Source: Comamonadaceae bacterium (GTDB taxonomy: Bacteria; Pseudomonadota; Gammaproteobacteria; Burkholderiales; Burkholderiaceae_C). Taken from it: DNA of 52,182 nt. Positions 32,308-40,578 of this stretch are shown here, piece by piece (the first letter of the stretch is position 1; every line of letters starts with the position of its first letter). The translations under genes and the position numbers were made by a program. The notes beneath the pieces were generated by a model. That model saw only the letters and a list, made by a program, of their open reading frames with translations, did not search any database and was not told the origin of the DNA. The stretch is from assembly GCA_947450255.1 (NCBI GenBank), contig CANFVA010000002.1, forward strand, positions 1 through 52,182, given 5' to 3'.

Positions 32308-33355
32308 AGTCGGCCCCGCCGCCTAGCACCAAGTCGCCGGCGTCTGCCAGTTTGCGGGCTGCGCGCATGACCATTTTTTGCGCCATCTCGACATCGGACA
32401 AGCGCATCGGAGGCAGGGCTTCCATATCGTCGCGGAACATGCCGCGGGCACGTTCGGACATGCTGCCCAAAAACTTTTCCTTGACCGCTTCGCTGGCGCC
32501 TTTGAGGGCCTTCATCATCAAGTCCGGCTCCACATTGGCCATGATCTTGGCGATACCCTTGTTGTCCACGCCCACCAGGTTTTCGAAGGTGAACATATTG
32601 TCCTGAATTTGTTGCATCAGGTCTGGATCGATCTCGCGCAGGCCGCTCATCACGGCCGCTTCCAAGGTCGTCTTGGTCTGGTTCAAGATATTGGCTGCCG
32701 CTTTCACGCCGCCCAGGCTGGACGACTTGGAAGTGGAGTTGGTGGAGAACTGCTTTTTCATGATGGCTTCGAGCTCATCCATGGCCGAAGGCTGCACCTG
32801 CTCCAGGCTGGCCACGCGCTGCATGATTTCGGCGCGCGAATCGGGCGGCAAAAAGTTCAGTACCTCTGCGGCAACGGCGGTTTCCAGTACGGAAAGAATA
32901 ATGGCGACGACTTGCGGGTGCTCGGCCTGGATCATGTCGGCGATCGAGCGTGCATCCATCCAGGTCAATATTTCCAGGCCTTTGCTGCCATGGCCGGGGT
33001 TGATGCGGCCCAGCACCGAGGCGGCTTTGTCATCACCCAGCGCACGGCGAAACACCTTGTCCACATAGTCCGATGTGCCCAGACCCAAATTGGTCTGGCG
33101 TTTGATTTCGGCCAAAAATTCGTCGAGCACCGCATTCACGGCTTCTTGCGACAGCTCGGCCACTTGCACCATGGCCGCGCCCAAGCCCTGGACTTCTTTG
33201 GGGCTGAGAAAGCGGATGATGTTGGCCGCCTGCTCTTCGCCCAAAAGCAGCATCAGCACGGCAGCGCGTTGCGTACCGGTGAGTTCCGACATCTCGCGGC
33301 GCAGCGCGTCGCTGTAGCCCGCCGGCCCGCTTGCTTTGGTGTCGTTGTCTGCCAT
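32300..33355 (-). CDS. fliG: Flagellar motor switch protein FliG
   Basis: C-ring protein coupling stator force to the rotor, 351 residues. The N-terminal domain has AAVLMLLLGEEQAANIIRFLSPKEVQGL, the middle domain the EHPQVVAIILS motif (EHPQ) near residue 140 and the hydrophobic patch, and the C-terminal domain the charged motor-interaction helix with the residue pattern LMMKALKGASEAVKEKFLGSMSERARGMFRDDMEAL. Length and order match FliG. It follows fliF by 39 bp and overlaps fliH by 8 bp. Confidence 0.97.
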   Translation of the reverse strand: MADNDTKASGPAGYSDALRREMSELTGTQRAAVLMLLLGEEQAANIIRFLSPKEVQGLGAAMVQVAELSQEAVNAVLDEFLAEIKRQTNLGLGTSDYVDKVFRRALGDDKAASVLGRINPGHGSKGLEILTWMDARSIADMIQAEHPQVVAIILSVLETAVAAEVLNFLPPDSRAEIMQRVASLEQVQPSAMDELEAIMKKQFSTNSTSKSSSLGGVKAAANILNQTKTTLEAAVMSGLREIDPDLMQQIQDNMFTFENLVGVDNKGIAKIMANVEPDLMMKALKGASEAVKEKFLGSMSERARGMFRDDMEALPPMRLSDVEMAQKMVMRAARKLADAGDLVLGGGADYV

Positions 33356-33394
33356 GGTGAGGTACTTCCCGCAATGCTTTGGTCGCCCGGCTGA

Positions 33395-35284
33395 TTAACC
33401 GGGCTTGATCATGTTCTTCAAGACGCTGGCTACGCGGGCCGAGTCGTCGCCCACGATCATACGGATCAGCGCCACTTTGTCGTCGTAGGTGTTCGCAGTA
33501 TCGAGCATCTCGGCAGAGATGCCAGACTTCTTGGCCTTCATCTTGGCCTTCATCTCTTCCAGCGTCTCGGCGGCCGACGGCTCGCTGGCTTCGGCGCCGG
33601 CGGCGGCCGCCTCTTCGCTCTGGGTGCGTTCCAGTGCCAAGGCTTCCTCTTGGGCCAGCTTGACTTTCTCGGCCGCTTCCAGCGCGGCTTGCTTGTCGCG
33701 CTCCATCATGTGGACCACCACAGGGCGCACCACGGCCATCAGGAAGGCGACAAACATCAGCCCCAGCATGGCCGATTTGAGGTTGGTCAGGACCGCTTCG
33801 TCCTTGTGCCAAGGAATCGACAGGTCAATCGGGGTATCGGGTTCAAACTTGGCCGGGATGACACTGACCACGTCTTTGCGGGCTTCGTCAAAGCCGACTA
33901 CGCCACGCACCAATTGTTGGATCCGCTCCAGTTCTTCGGGCGTGTAGGGGTTGGGTTTGGGTGGCTGGTCTTCGCCTTTGTCGTTCTTAGGCTGCGGGGT
34001 CGGCGGGCGCTCGTTGATCACCACCGCGACGCTAACGCGCTGGATACCGCCCGAGGCTGCACGCGTATGGCGTACCTGGCGGTCAAATTCGTAGTTGCGG
34101 GTGGCGCGCGCGGCGATGGTGCTGCGCTCATCGGTGGCGGTTGCCGGGGTGGCGGCCGTGTTTAAGGTCGTCGTAGGCGCAGGTGGCGCGGTGTTGGCCA
34201 AGGTGCCGGGGATGCCTGCCGCCTCTTTGGCGCTGTTACGGTCTTCGCTGGTGATTTCCGATCGCGTCTTTGAGCCCTTGCCAGACGGATCAAAGTCTTC
34301 GGAGGTGATCTCGGTTTGGCTGAAGTCAATGTTCAGGTTGACCTGCGAGCGCACATTGGCGTCGCCCACGATGGGCACCAAAATCTCCAGTACGCGTTGG
34401 CGGTACAGGTCTTCCAACGATTGCTTGTATTTGGACTGGGTGGCATTGAGGCCCATGGCCGCGTCGGAGGCGGCATCGGTCATGAGCTTGCCCACGTTGT
34501 CCACGATGGAAACGTTTTCCGGCAGCAGCATGGGTACGCTGGAAGCGACCAAATGCACAATGGCTTGGACCTGGGTCGGGCTGACGCTGCGGCCTTGGTG
34601 GGGTGTAACCACCACCGAGGCTTTGGGTGGCGTGCGATCACGCACAAACACCGAGGGTTTGGTCGTGGCCAAATGCACGCGCGCAGTTTGGATGGAGTCA
34701 ATTTGCTGGATGCTGCGCGCCAGTTCTTGCTCCATCGCCGCGTTGTAACGCACTTGCTCCATGAACTGGCTGGTGGTCATGGCCGACTGGTCTTTGAGCG
34801 TGTCCAAACCGGTGGAGGCGGTTTTGGGCAAGCCTTTGGAGGCCAAGTAGATGCGTGCTTCGTGGTAACGCGTCACCGGCACGGTGACCTGGCCATTGCT
34901 GCTGTCGATGACGGGCTTGAAGTCGGCGGCTTTCAGGGCTTCGAATACGGCCTGTTGGTCGCCCTCGGAAACGCCGGACATGACCGGGCGGTAGTTGGGC
35001 TGGTTGACCAGGGTGTAGACCAGGGCAAAGGCCAGCAAGGCTACGGCGATCACCATCAGCGGCAGTGATTTTTTAACCGCGGGTTGGTCCAAGACTTGTT
35101 TGATCGGGCCCAATGGGCCGGAGTAGTCGGCCAGGGGCATGCCGTTGTCACCCAAGCGAATGGCATTGTCCGTGCCCGTGGTCGCCATGGCAGTGCGTCC
35201 GCCAGCGCCTGCGCGGGTCGCCAGTGCGCCTGCGTCGGTGGCGCCAGGAAGCAGGGTTCCGGTGGGTGCGGTTGCGGTAGCCAT
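33395..35284 (-). CDS. fliF: Flagellar MS-ring protein FliF
   Basis: Forms the MS ring at the flagellar base, 629 residues, somewhat longer than usual because of a 60-residue Ala/Gly/Thr-rich N-terminal lead. Two membrane segments are seen, near residues 75-97 (LPLMVIAVALLAFALVYTLV) and near residue 505 (AMLGLMFVAFLMAVVRPVVV). The ring-building region between them has SGVSEGDQQAVFEALKAADF and ARVHLATTKPSVF. The C-terminal cytoplasmic tail, which binds FliG, is acidic, then ends DDSARVASVLKNMIKPG. It is 50 bp after fliE. Confidence 0.97.
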   Translation of the reverse strand: MATATAPTGTLLPGATDAGALATRAGAGGRTAMATTGTDNAIRLGDNGMPLADYSGPLGPIKQVLDQPAVKKSLPLMVIAVALLAFALVYTLVNQPNYRPVMSGVSEGDQQAVFEALKAADFKPVIDSSNGQVTVPVTRYHEARIYLASKGLPKTASTGLDTLKDQSAMTTSQFMEQVRYNAAMEQELARSIQQIDSIQTARVHLATTKPSVFVRDRTPPKASVVVTPHQGRSVSPTQVQAIVHLVASSVPMLLPENVSIVDNVGKLMTDAASDAAMGLNATQSKYKQSLEDLYRQRVLEILVPIVGDANVRSQVNLNIDFSQTEITSEDFDPSGKGSKTRSEITSEDRNSAKEAAGIPGTLANTAPPAPTTTLNTAATPATATDERSTIAARATRNYEFDRQVRHTRAASGGIQRVSVAVVINERPPTPQPKNDKGEDQPPKPNPYTPEELERIQQLVRGVVGFDEARKDVVSVIPAKFEPDTPIDLSIPWHKDEAVLTNLKSAMLGLMFVAFLMAVVRPVVVHMMERDKQAALEAAEKVKLAQEEALALERTQSEEAAAAGAEASEPSAAETLEEMKAKMKAKKSGISAEMLDTANTYDDKVALIRMIVGDDSARVASVLKNMIKPG

Positions 35285-35334
35285 AGGGGTTCTCTTTCAG
35301 CGCAAGGTTTGAGTCAAAGTGGGTCGGGCTTGGA

Positions 35335-35667
35335 TTAAACCGGCATGTTCATCACGTCTTCATAGGCTTTGAGCACTTTGTTGCGTACCTGTAAGGTAGC
35401 TTCAAAGGACAGCGAGGCCTTTTGCATCTTCATTACCACTTCGGTCAGCGGTACCTGCTCGCCGCTTTCGAAAGCGGCGGTGGTGTTTTGTGAATCGACC
35501 TGGGCGGCATTGGTCTGGCTGACGGCTTTGCGAATGACATCGGCAAAGTCGGTTCTTTGGACGCCGCTGGCGCTGTCTTCGCTCAGGCCTTTGGCTTGCG
35601 ACGAATGCGCCTCCAAAGTGCGCAACATGGAGGCGATGCTGGCGGCGGAAGTGGCTTTTTCAATCAT
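35335..35667 (-). CDS. fliE: Flagellar hook-basal body protein FliE
   Basis: Small rod/MS-ring junction protein of 110 residues, needed for the export gate and for rod assembly. The C-terminal half is diagnostic: EQVPLTEVVMKMQKASLSFEATLQVRNKVLKAYEDVMNMPV closes the family. The N-terminal half is less conserved. No signal peptide is expected, as it is exported by the flagellar apparatus. CGGAG lies before the ATG. The gene starts 29 bp after the activator gene, without a separate sigma54-like site in that gap. Confidence 0.95.
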   Translation of the reverse strand: MIEKATSAASIASMLRTLEAHSSQAKGLSEDSASGVQRTDFADVIRKAVSQTNAAQVDSQNTTAAFESGEQVPLTEVVMKMQKASLSFEATLQVRNKVLKAYEDVMNMPV

Positions 35668-35696
35668 GGCGTGGGCTCCGGGGCGGATGACGTGGT

Positions 35697-37253
35697 TCAG
35701 GCGTTGGCCAATTGGCTAAGCGAGCTATCGCGCAACCGGGCCAGTTTGTAGCGCAAGGTGCGTGGGCTGATGCCCAGCTTTTCGGCCGCTTCGATGCGGC
35801 TGCGCGAGGACTCCAGCGCGGCGCGGATCAAGCTGTGTTCGTTGTGTTTCACCGCCGCTTGCAAGGGCATGTCGGCGCTGTCGTCTTCATGGGCCAGCGC
35901 CAGCAGTTCGGCGATATTGGCGGGCACGCCCTGGGCCAGCTGCAAATCGACGGCAGGAGGGGCGACCGGTGCGGGCGTCGCTGCGGCCTGGTAGCCGCTG
36001 GCTAACAGGGACTCAACGGACATGTCGTCAAACATCAGGTGCTGGGTGTCGATTTGCTGGTCGGCGCACAGCACCATGGCGCGTTGCACCACGTTTTCGA
36101 GTTCGCGCACATTGCCTGGCCAGGGGTAAGCCAGCAGGGCGCTTTGCGCCGCCGGACTAACGCTCCAACCCTGGCCGTTACGGCCATGGCGGCCCAGCAT
36201 ACGGGCCACGATAGGCAAGATATCGCCGGGGCGCTCGGCCAAGGCCGGCACGCGCAGCTTGAATGTGCTGAGGCGAAAGTACAGATCTTCGCGGAATTCG
36301 CGCTGGGCAATGGATTCGCGCAGGTTTTTGTTGGTCGCAGCGACAACGCGTACGTCCAAAGCGATGGTGCGTTCGCCGCCCAAACGCACCAAGGTGCGCT
36401 CTTGCAGCACGCGTAGCAGCTTGGCTTGCAGCGTAAGCGGCAGTTCGCCGATTTCATCTAAAAATATGGTACCGCCCTGGGCTTGTTCAAACAGGCCGCG
36501 GTGGTCTTTGACGGCGCCGGTGAATGCGCCTTTTTCATGGCCAAACAGCATGTCTTCAATCATGTGCTCGGGCATGGCGGCGCAGTTAAAACCGATAAAC
36601 GGGCCGTTGGCGCTGGCCGATGCCTCATGCAGCACGCGCGAAAGTACTTCTTTGCCTGAGCCGGTGGGGCCTTCAATGAGCACTGCCACGTTGGCCAGGG
36701 CCACGCGGTGGGCCAGGGCCAGCAAATTGCGGCTGATGGGGTCCACGAAGACGACGCTGCGCACGGGCTCCTGGGTAGCCGCCATGGCGACTGGGGTAGC
36801 GCCGCTGGCAGCGGCTTGGGATATGGCACTGGCGGCCGCGTTCACGGCGATAGTTTTGGCAGCCTGGCTGGCGGCGCGGGCGCGGCCAATGGTTTGGGTC
36901 CAGGCGTTGGTGCTCCAATCGTCGGCGGCCAAAGCATGGCAGGCGCCCTGGTGCAGGGATGCAATCGCCGTTTCTAGGTGTCGGCGTTCGGTGCGGCAGA
37001 CCACGGGCAGGCCGGGCTGGCAGGCTTTGAGCAAGGCGGCGCTGTCATCGAGCAAGCTGGTATCCCCGCCCAAACCCAGTACCAGCATGGCATAAGCGGC
37101 TTGTTCGTCGGCCAGCGCCGCTTGCAGGGCCTCTAGCGTGCTCACGGTGGTGACGACCAGACCGGCGCCGGCCAAAGCCTGCGCGTTCGCCGCGCTCAGC
37201 GGGCGAAACGGGTCCAGCCAGAGGGCTGAAATGGGCAAATGGGACGCGGACAT
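35697..37253 (-). CDS. Sigma54-dependent flagellar activator (FleQ/FlrC-like), receiver-degenerate
   Basis: A 518-residue enhancer-binding protein. Residues 1-125 look like a receiver-type fold whose phosphoacceptor position is not Asp (AYAMLVLGLGGDTSL, where the strand-3 Asp would be Gly), so phosphorylation control seems lost, as in FleQ. The AAA+ domain has Walker A GPTGSGKE (195-202), the sigma54-contact loop GAFTGA (242-247), FLDEIGELP and the FREDLYFRLSTFKLRVPAL segment. A Fis-type helix-turn-helix ends the protein (EAAEKLGISPRTLRYKLARL). It is preceded by a sigma54 promoter and followed by fliE. It probably drives the fli operon. Confidence 0.93.
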   Translation of the reverse strand: MSASHLPISALWLDPFRPLSAANAQALAGAGLVVTTVSTLEALQAALADEQAAYAMLVLGLGGDTSLLDDSAALLKACQPGLPVVCRTERRHLETAIASLHQGACHALAADDWSTNAWTQTIGRARAASQAAKTIAVNAAASAISQAAASGATPVAMAATQEPVRSVVFVDPISRNLLALAHRVALANVAVLIEGPTGSGKEVLSRVLHEASASANGPFIGFNCAAMPEHMIEDMLFGHEKGAFTGAVKDHRGLFEQAQGGTIFLDEIGELPLTLQAKLLRVLQERTLVRLGGERTIALDVRVVAATNKNLRESIAQREFREDLYFRLSTFKLRVPALAERPGDILPIVARMLGRHGRNGQGWSVSPAAQSALLAYPWPGNVRELENVVQRAMVLCADQQIDTQHLMFDDMSVESLLASGYQAAATPAPVAPPAVDLQLAQGVPANIAELLALAHEDDSADMPLQAAVKHNEHSLIRAALESSRSRIEAAEKLGISPRTLRYKLARLRDSSLSQLANA

Positions 37254-37295
37254 AGGTATTAAGGGTCAAAAAGCTGTCAATCGAGCTACCCTATG

Positions 37296-37311
37296 TGCAA
37301 ATCCCGTGCCA
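37296..37311 (-). promoter_or_regulatory. Sigma54 (RpoN) promoter for the activator-fli operon
   Basis: On the minus strand the sequence reads TGGCACGGGATTTGCA, a complete match to the -24/-12 consensus TGGCACG-N4-TTGCW. Its -12 element ends 42 bases before the ATG of the activator gene. It lies inside a larger imperfect inverted repeat (37297-37320, arms GCAAATCCCGT and ACGGGTTTGC). That hairpin may also act as the end of the small upstream Cys-rich gene's transcript. Confidence 0.85.
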
Positions 37312-37326
37312 CGGGTTTGCGGGGGT

Positions 37327-37569
37327 TTATTGACGACTTACCGACACCCCGGGCTTGGACGCCGCTTTGGCGGGCTTGGCGTCAAAGCCTTGGCAGGGGC
37401 GACCGTCAAGCTGCGCGATTTGTATCGAGGGCAGCATCTTGGATTTAAAGCCCATGAGCTTGCACAGATAGGGCAAAGCCGGGTCCCAGCTGGTGGCGAA
37501 ATGGCGGCACTGCCAGCAGTTGATGGCCTGGTTGCCAGACGGTGTGAGGGTGGGAATATTGGGGGGCAT
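37327..37569 (-). CDS. Small Cys-rich protein, probably zinc-binding, unknown function
   Basis: An 80-residue protein I do not recognise by function. It has CWQC near residue 19, a lone Cys in LPYLCKLMGF and another in DGRPCQGF, a C-x2-C...C...C pattern that could hold zinc. Aromatic and Trp residues around the Cys suggest a compact fold. The tail is Ala/Lys-rich. I chose the ATG at 37569; a TTG at 37584 adds five residues. It reads in the same direction as the activator and lies just upstream of the sigma54 promoter, so it may be a flagellar-linked gene or a neighbour by chance. Confidence 0.6.
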   Translation of the reverse strand: MPPNIPTLTPSGNQAINCWQCRHFATSWDPALPYLCKLMGFKSKMLPSIQIAQLDGRPCQGFDAKPAKAASKPGVSVSRQ

Positions 37570-37695
37570 GGGCGCTCTATGCAAGAGTCATACCTATTGC
37601 GCTCCGCCCGGCGCGCGGGCGCGGCGGGCGAAGGCCCAAGGACCGCTGGGCCACGCTTGCATAATGCCGCACCAGGTTTACCCCCAAGAAAATCC

Positions 37696-38796
37696 ATGCT
37701 CCCTCCACGCGCTGCCAGTCTGTCCTTGTGCATGATCGTCAAGGATGAGGCCGACATGCTGCCCGGCTTTTTGCAAAGTGTGCAGGGGCTATGGGACCAA
37801 CTGGTAGTTGTAGACACCGGTTCGACGGATAACTCGGTGGCGCTGCTGCAGGCGGCCGGTGCGCAGGTGATGCACCAGCCCTGGCGCCACGACTTCGCCT
37901 GGGCGCGCAACCATTCTTTGGATGCGGCGCGCGGCGACTGGATTATTTTTTTGGACCCGGATGAATATGTGTCCCCCGAGTTTGTGGCCCAAGCCCGCGC
38001 ACTGCTGGATGAGGCGGGGATAGGAGCGGCCACGGTCGCAATGCACAATGTGCGCGAAGATGGCCATGTCCAGGAGGCACACTTGTTGCGCATGTTCCGC
38101 CGTGCGCCAGGCGTGCGGTTTCGCCATGCCATCCATGAAGACGTGGGCGAAACCTTGTTGCCCTACCTGCGCGCAAGCGGCCAGCGGGCGGTGCATCTAA
38201 GGGCGCCCATCATCCACCATGGCTACAGCAAAGCTTTGGCCTTGGCGCGTAATAAGAAGCAGCGCGATACCGCCATCATTACGGCAAGCCTGCGCCAAAA
38301 CCCGGATGACTTGTATTTGCATTTCAAACTGCTCGAACAAGCCCGCTTTTGGGCTGACGCGGAACTGGCACGCAGCGCCGCTCCTCTGGCATTGCAGGCT
38401 TGGAACCGGGTGCCTGATAGTGGTTTGAATTATTGGGCTGGCGAATTGGCCGTCATGCTGGTCGATGGCTTGTACCCCGGTCAGTGGGAGCCGGCCTTGC
38501 AGCAATTGCAGGCGCTGGGCGCGCGCGTACCGGATTCGCCCGCGATCGCGCACCGCTGTGGAGAGTTGCTGGAATTGCTAGCGCGCTTGGATGAGGCGCA
38601 AGCGGCTTTCGAGCGAGCCCTGACCTTACCGGGACCGGCCATCAACACCCAACTGGGCAACGTGCGCCCGCGCATGGGCCTGGTGCGTATCGCGATCGCC
38701 AAGCATGACCTCGAAGCAGCGCGCGCCCATTTGCAGCGGGCGCACCAACTGGCCCCGCAAGACCCGGAAGTCGTGTTCACCCAGGCCTTGTTGTAG
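37696..38796 (+). CDS. Glycosyltransferase family 2 with C-terminal TPR-like region
   Basis: A 366-residue GT-A-fold glycosyltransferase. LSLCMIVKDEADMLPGFLQSV at the N-terminus, VVDTGSTDNSV (nucleotide-binding strand), WARNHSLDAARGDWIIFLDPDEYVSPEF (D-x-D metal site) and FRHAIHEDV are the signatures of this SunS/SpsA-like group. From about residue 220 the sequence becomes helical with pairs of Ala/Leu repeats resembling TPR units. I chose ATG 37696; the frame is open far upstream, but that part runs against the opposite-strand activator and has no protein-like character. It is convergent with a TPR glycosyltransferase and probably takes part in flagellin glycosylation. Confidence 0.88.
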   Translation: MLPPRAASLSLCMIVKDEADMLPGFLQSVQGLWDQLVVVDTGSTDNSVALLQAAGAQVMHQPWRHDFAWARNHSLDAARGDWIIFLDPDEYVSPEFVAQARALLDEAGIGAATVAMHNVREDGHVQEAHLLRMFRRAPGVRFRHAIHEDVGETLLPYLRASGQRAVHLRAPIIHHGYSKALALARNKKQRDTAIITASLRQNPDDLYLHFKLLEQARFWADAELARSAAPLALQAWNRVPDSGLNYWAGELAVMLVDGLYPGQWEPALQQLQALGARVPDSPAIAHRCGELLELLARLDEAQAAFERALTLPGPAINTQLGNVRPRMGLVRIAIAKHDLEAARAHLQRAHQLAPQDPEVVFTQALL

Positions 38797-38805
38797 CGCG
38801 GGTGC

Positions 38806-40461
38806 TCACCAAGGATGGGCCCGCAGCGCGGCGTGCAGGTCTTGCAACACGGCGTCCCAGTCACCTGCGCTCTTTTGTCGCCACAGCCGCATCTGCGGGT
38901 ACCAGGGCGTATCAGTGCGTTCCAGTAACCACCGCCAATCGGGCAGGTGGGGTAGCAGCAGCCAGGTGCCTATGCCGAGTGCGCCTGCCAAGTGCGCGAC
39001 GCTGGTGTCTACGGCAATGACCAAGTCCATCGCGCTGCACAGCGCTGCGGTGTCCGAAAAGTCGGCCATGGCATCGCTGAAGTGGAGCAGGTCGGGGCGC
39101 TGCAGCAGCGCCGCTGTATCGCTATCGCGGACTTCTTTTTGCAAACTGACGTACTGCGGGCCGGCAGGGAGGGCTTGCAGCAAGCTGGCCAAGGCGATGC
39201 TGCGGTGGCGGTCGCCTTGGTGCTTGGGGTTGCCGCTCCACGCCAGGCCGATGCGCGGACCCGAGGCCGTACCCAGGCGCTGTTGCCATTGGCTGCGCTT
39301 GGCGGGGCTGGCATGCAAATAGGCAATGGGGGCTGGAAGGCTAGCCAGGCGGGTGCCCAAAGCCAGCGGCAAACTCATGACCGGGCAGTAATAGTCAAAG
39401 TCGGGGAGCGAATCGCCTTGACGCACCAGCGTGTGCACGCCACTGAGGGATTGCATGAGATCCAACAATGGGGCTTGCACCTCGTAAATTACCTCGGCAC
39501 CGGATTGCGCAGCGCCGGCGACGAAGCGGCAAAACTGTATCGAATCGCCCAAGCCTTGCTCGTTGTGCACTAACAGGCGCTTGCCCGCGATGGATGCCTC
39601 ACCCAGCCATTGCGGCTGTGTGAACTGGCGCCTGACCGGGGCGAAAGCGGCTGTTTTCCAGCGCACTTGGTAGCTTTGAAAACCGTGTTCGAAATCGCCG
39701 CTCAGAAGCTGGCTGAGCGCGAGGGTGAACTGGGCTTCAAAATAACCAGGGCTCAGCGAAATGGCCGTCACGCTGCTTTCCTGCGACTCCTGGTGACGAT
39801 GCAAATGTTTGAGGGCAACTGCCCGATTGGCATGCGCCATGGCGTTGCGCGCTTGGAGGGTAATTGCCTGGTCGTAGTCGGCGAGGGCGGCGCTGTAGCG
39901 ATCTTGCTGCATAAAGGCATTGCCACGATTGACGAACGCAGAGGCCAGCCTCGGATCGAGGGCAATGGCTTGGTCAAAGCTGGCGATGGCGGCGTCCTGC
40001 CGTCCCAAGGCCAACAAGGCGTTGCCGCGATAGCCGTGGGCCTCGGCGAAATCAGGTGCCAACGCAAGTGCCTGCTCGTAGCCAAGCAAAGCCTCGGCAT
40101 TGCGACCCAGCTCCGCCAAGGCGCTGGCACGATCGCATATGCAGTGCGCATCCATAGGATGGATGGCCAATGATTTCTCAAAACACTCAATCCCGGCCTG
40201 AAATTGACCTAACTTGCACATCACGAATCCGAGCAGACGGAATGCGCCAGACGATTGTGGGTTTTGCTCCAGAAAAAGGCTGAGCCAATCAACCGCTTGC
40301 GAATACCGTCCAGTGCGCTCTACGAGTTGACGCATCAAATCGAAGGCGCCGCTTGCGGCCGGATGCTCCAACAGCAATGACTCCAGGGCCGCCGAAGCCT
40401 CTTGGTAGTGCTTTGCGTCTATCAGATGATTAACTTCTGACAAACTTGATGGAGTGGGCAT
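38806..40461 (-). CDS. TPR protein with GT9-like glycosyltransferase domain (paralogue A)
   Basis: A 551-residue protein. Residues 1-270 are TPR repeats, about six or seven units (ALAELGRNAEALLGYEQALALAPDFAEAH and similar), ending with the HGFQSYQVRWK segment. Residues 285-551 form a glycosyltransferase-like domain related to heptosyltransferase (GT9): LLVHNEQGLGDSIQFCRFV, CPVMSLPLALGT, RIGLAWSGNPKHQGDRHRSI, ADFSDTAALCSAMDLVIAVDTSVAHLAGALG. The last motif binds the sugar nucleotide. This design is common in protein-glycosylation loci. It is divergent from a paralogue at 40579. Confidence 0.9.
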   Translation of the reverse strand: MPTPSSLSEVNHLIDAKHYQEASAALESLLLEHPAASGAFDLMRQLVERTGRYSQAVDWLSLFLEQNPQSSGAFRLLGFVMCKLGQFQAGIECFEKSLAIHPMDAHCICDRASALAELGRNAEALLGYEQALALAPDFAEAHGYRGNALLALGRQDAAIASFDQAIALDPRLASAFVNRGNAFMQQDRYSAALADYDQAITLQARNAMAHANRAVALKHLHRHQESQESSVTAISLSPGYFEAQFTLALSQLLSGDFEHGFQSYQVRWKTAAFAPVRRQFTQPQWLGEASIAGKRLLVHNEQGLGDSIQFCRFVAGAAQSGAEVIYEVQAPLLDLMQSLSGVHTLVRQGDSLPDFDYYCPVMSLPLALGTRLASLPAPIAYLHASPAKRSQWQQRLGTASGPRIGLAWSGNPKHQGDRHRSIALASLLQALPAGPQYVSLQKEVRDSDTAALLQRPDLLHFSDAMADFSDTAALCSAMDLVIAVDTSVAHLAGALGIGTWLLLPHLPDWRWLLERTDTPWYPQMRLWRQKSAGDWDAVLQDLHAALRAHPW

Positions 40462-40493
40462 AAAACGGAAAAAAAGGAGTGCAAATTTAAATT

Positions 40494-40515
40494 AAATACG
40501 GTATAAACCGAATTT
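40494..40515. promoter_or_regulatory. Near-perfect palindrome between divergent TPR-glycosyltransferase genes
   Basis: AAATACGGT (40494-40502) and ACCGAATTT (40507-40515) are reverse complements at eight of nine positions around ATAA. The position between two divergent paralogous genes suits a shared operator, though AT-rich promoter DNA yields such repeats by chance. The protein that would bind is unknown. Confidence 0.35.
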
Positions 40516-40578
40516 CTATCTTAACGCCAACCAATAGTACACCCAATAGAAATATTGAAAATTCGCCAAAAACAATAT

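Noticed and set aside
37138-37695. Upstream extension of the GT2 gene in the same frame
   Set aside because: It lies antisense to the activator and the small Cys gene and is not protein-like; ATG 37696 begins exactly at the family N-terminus.
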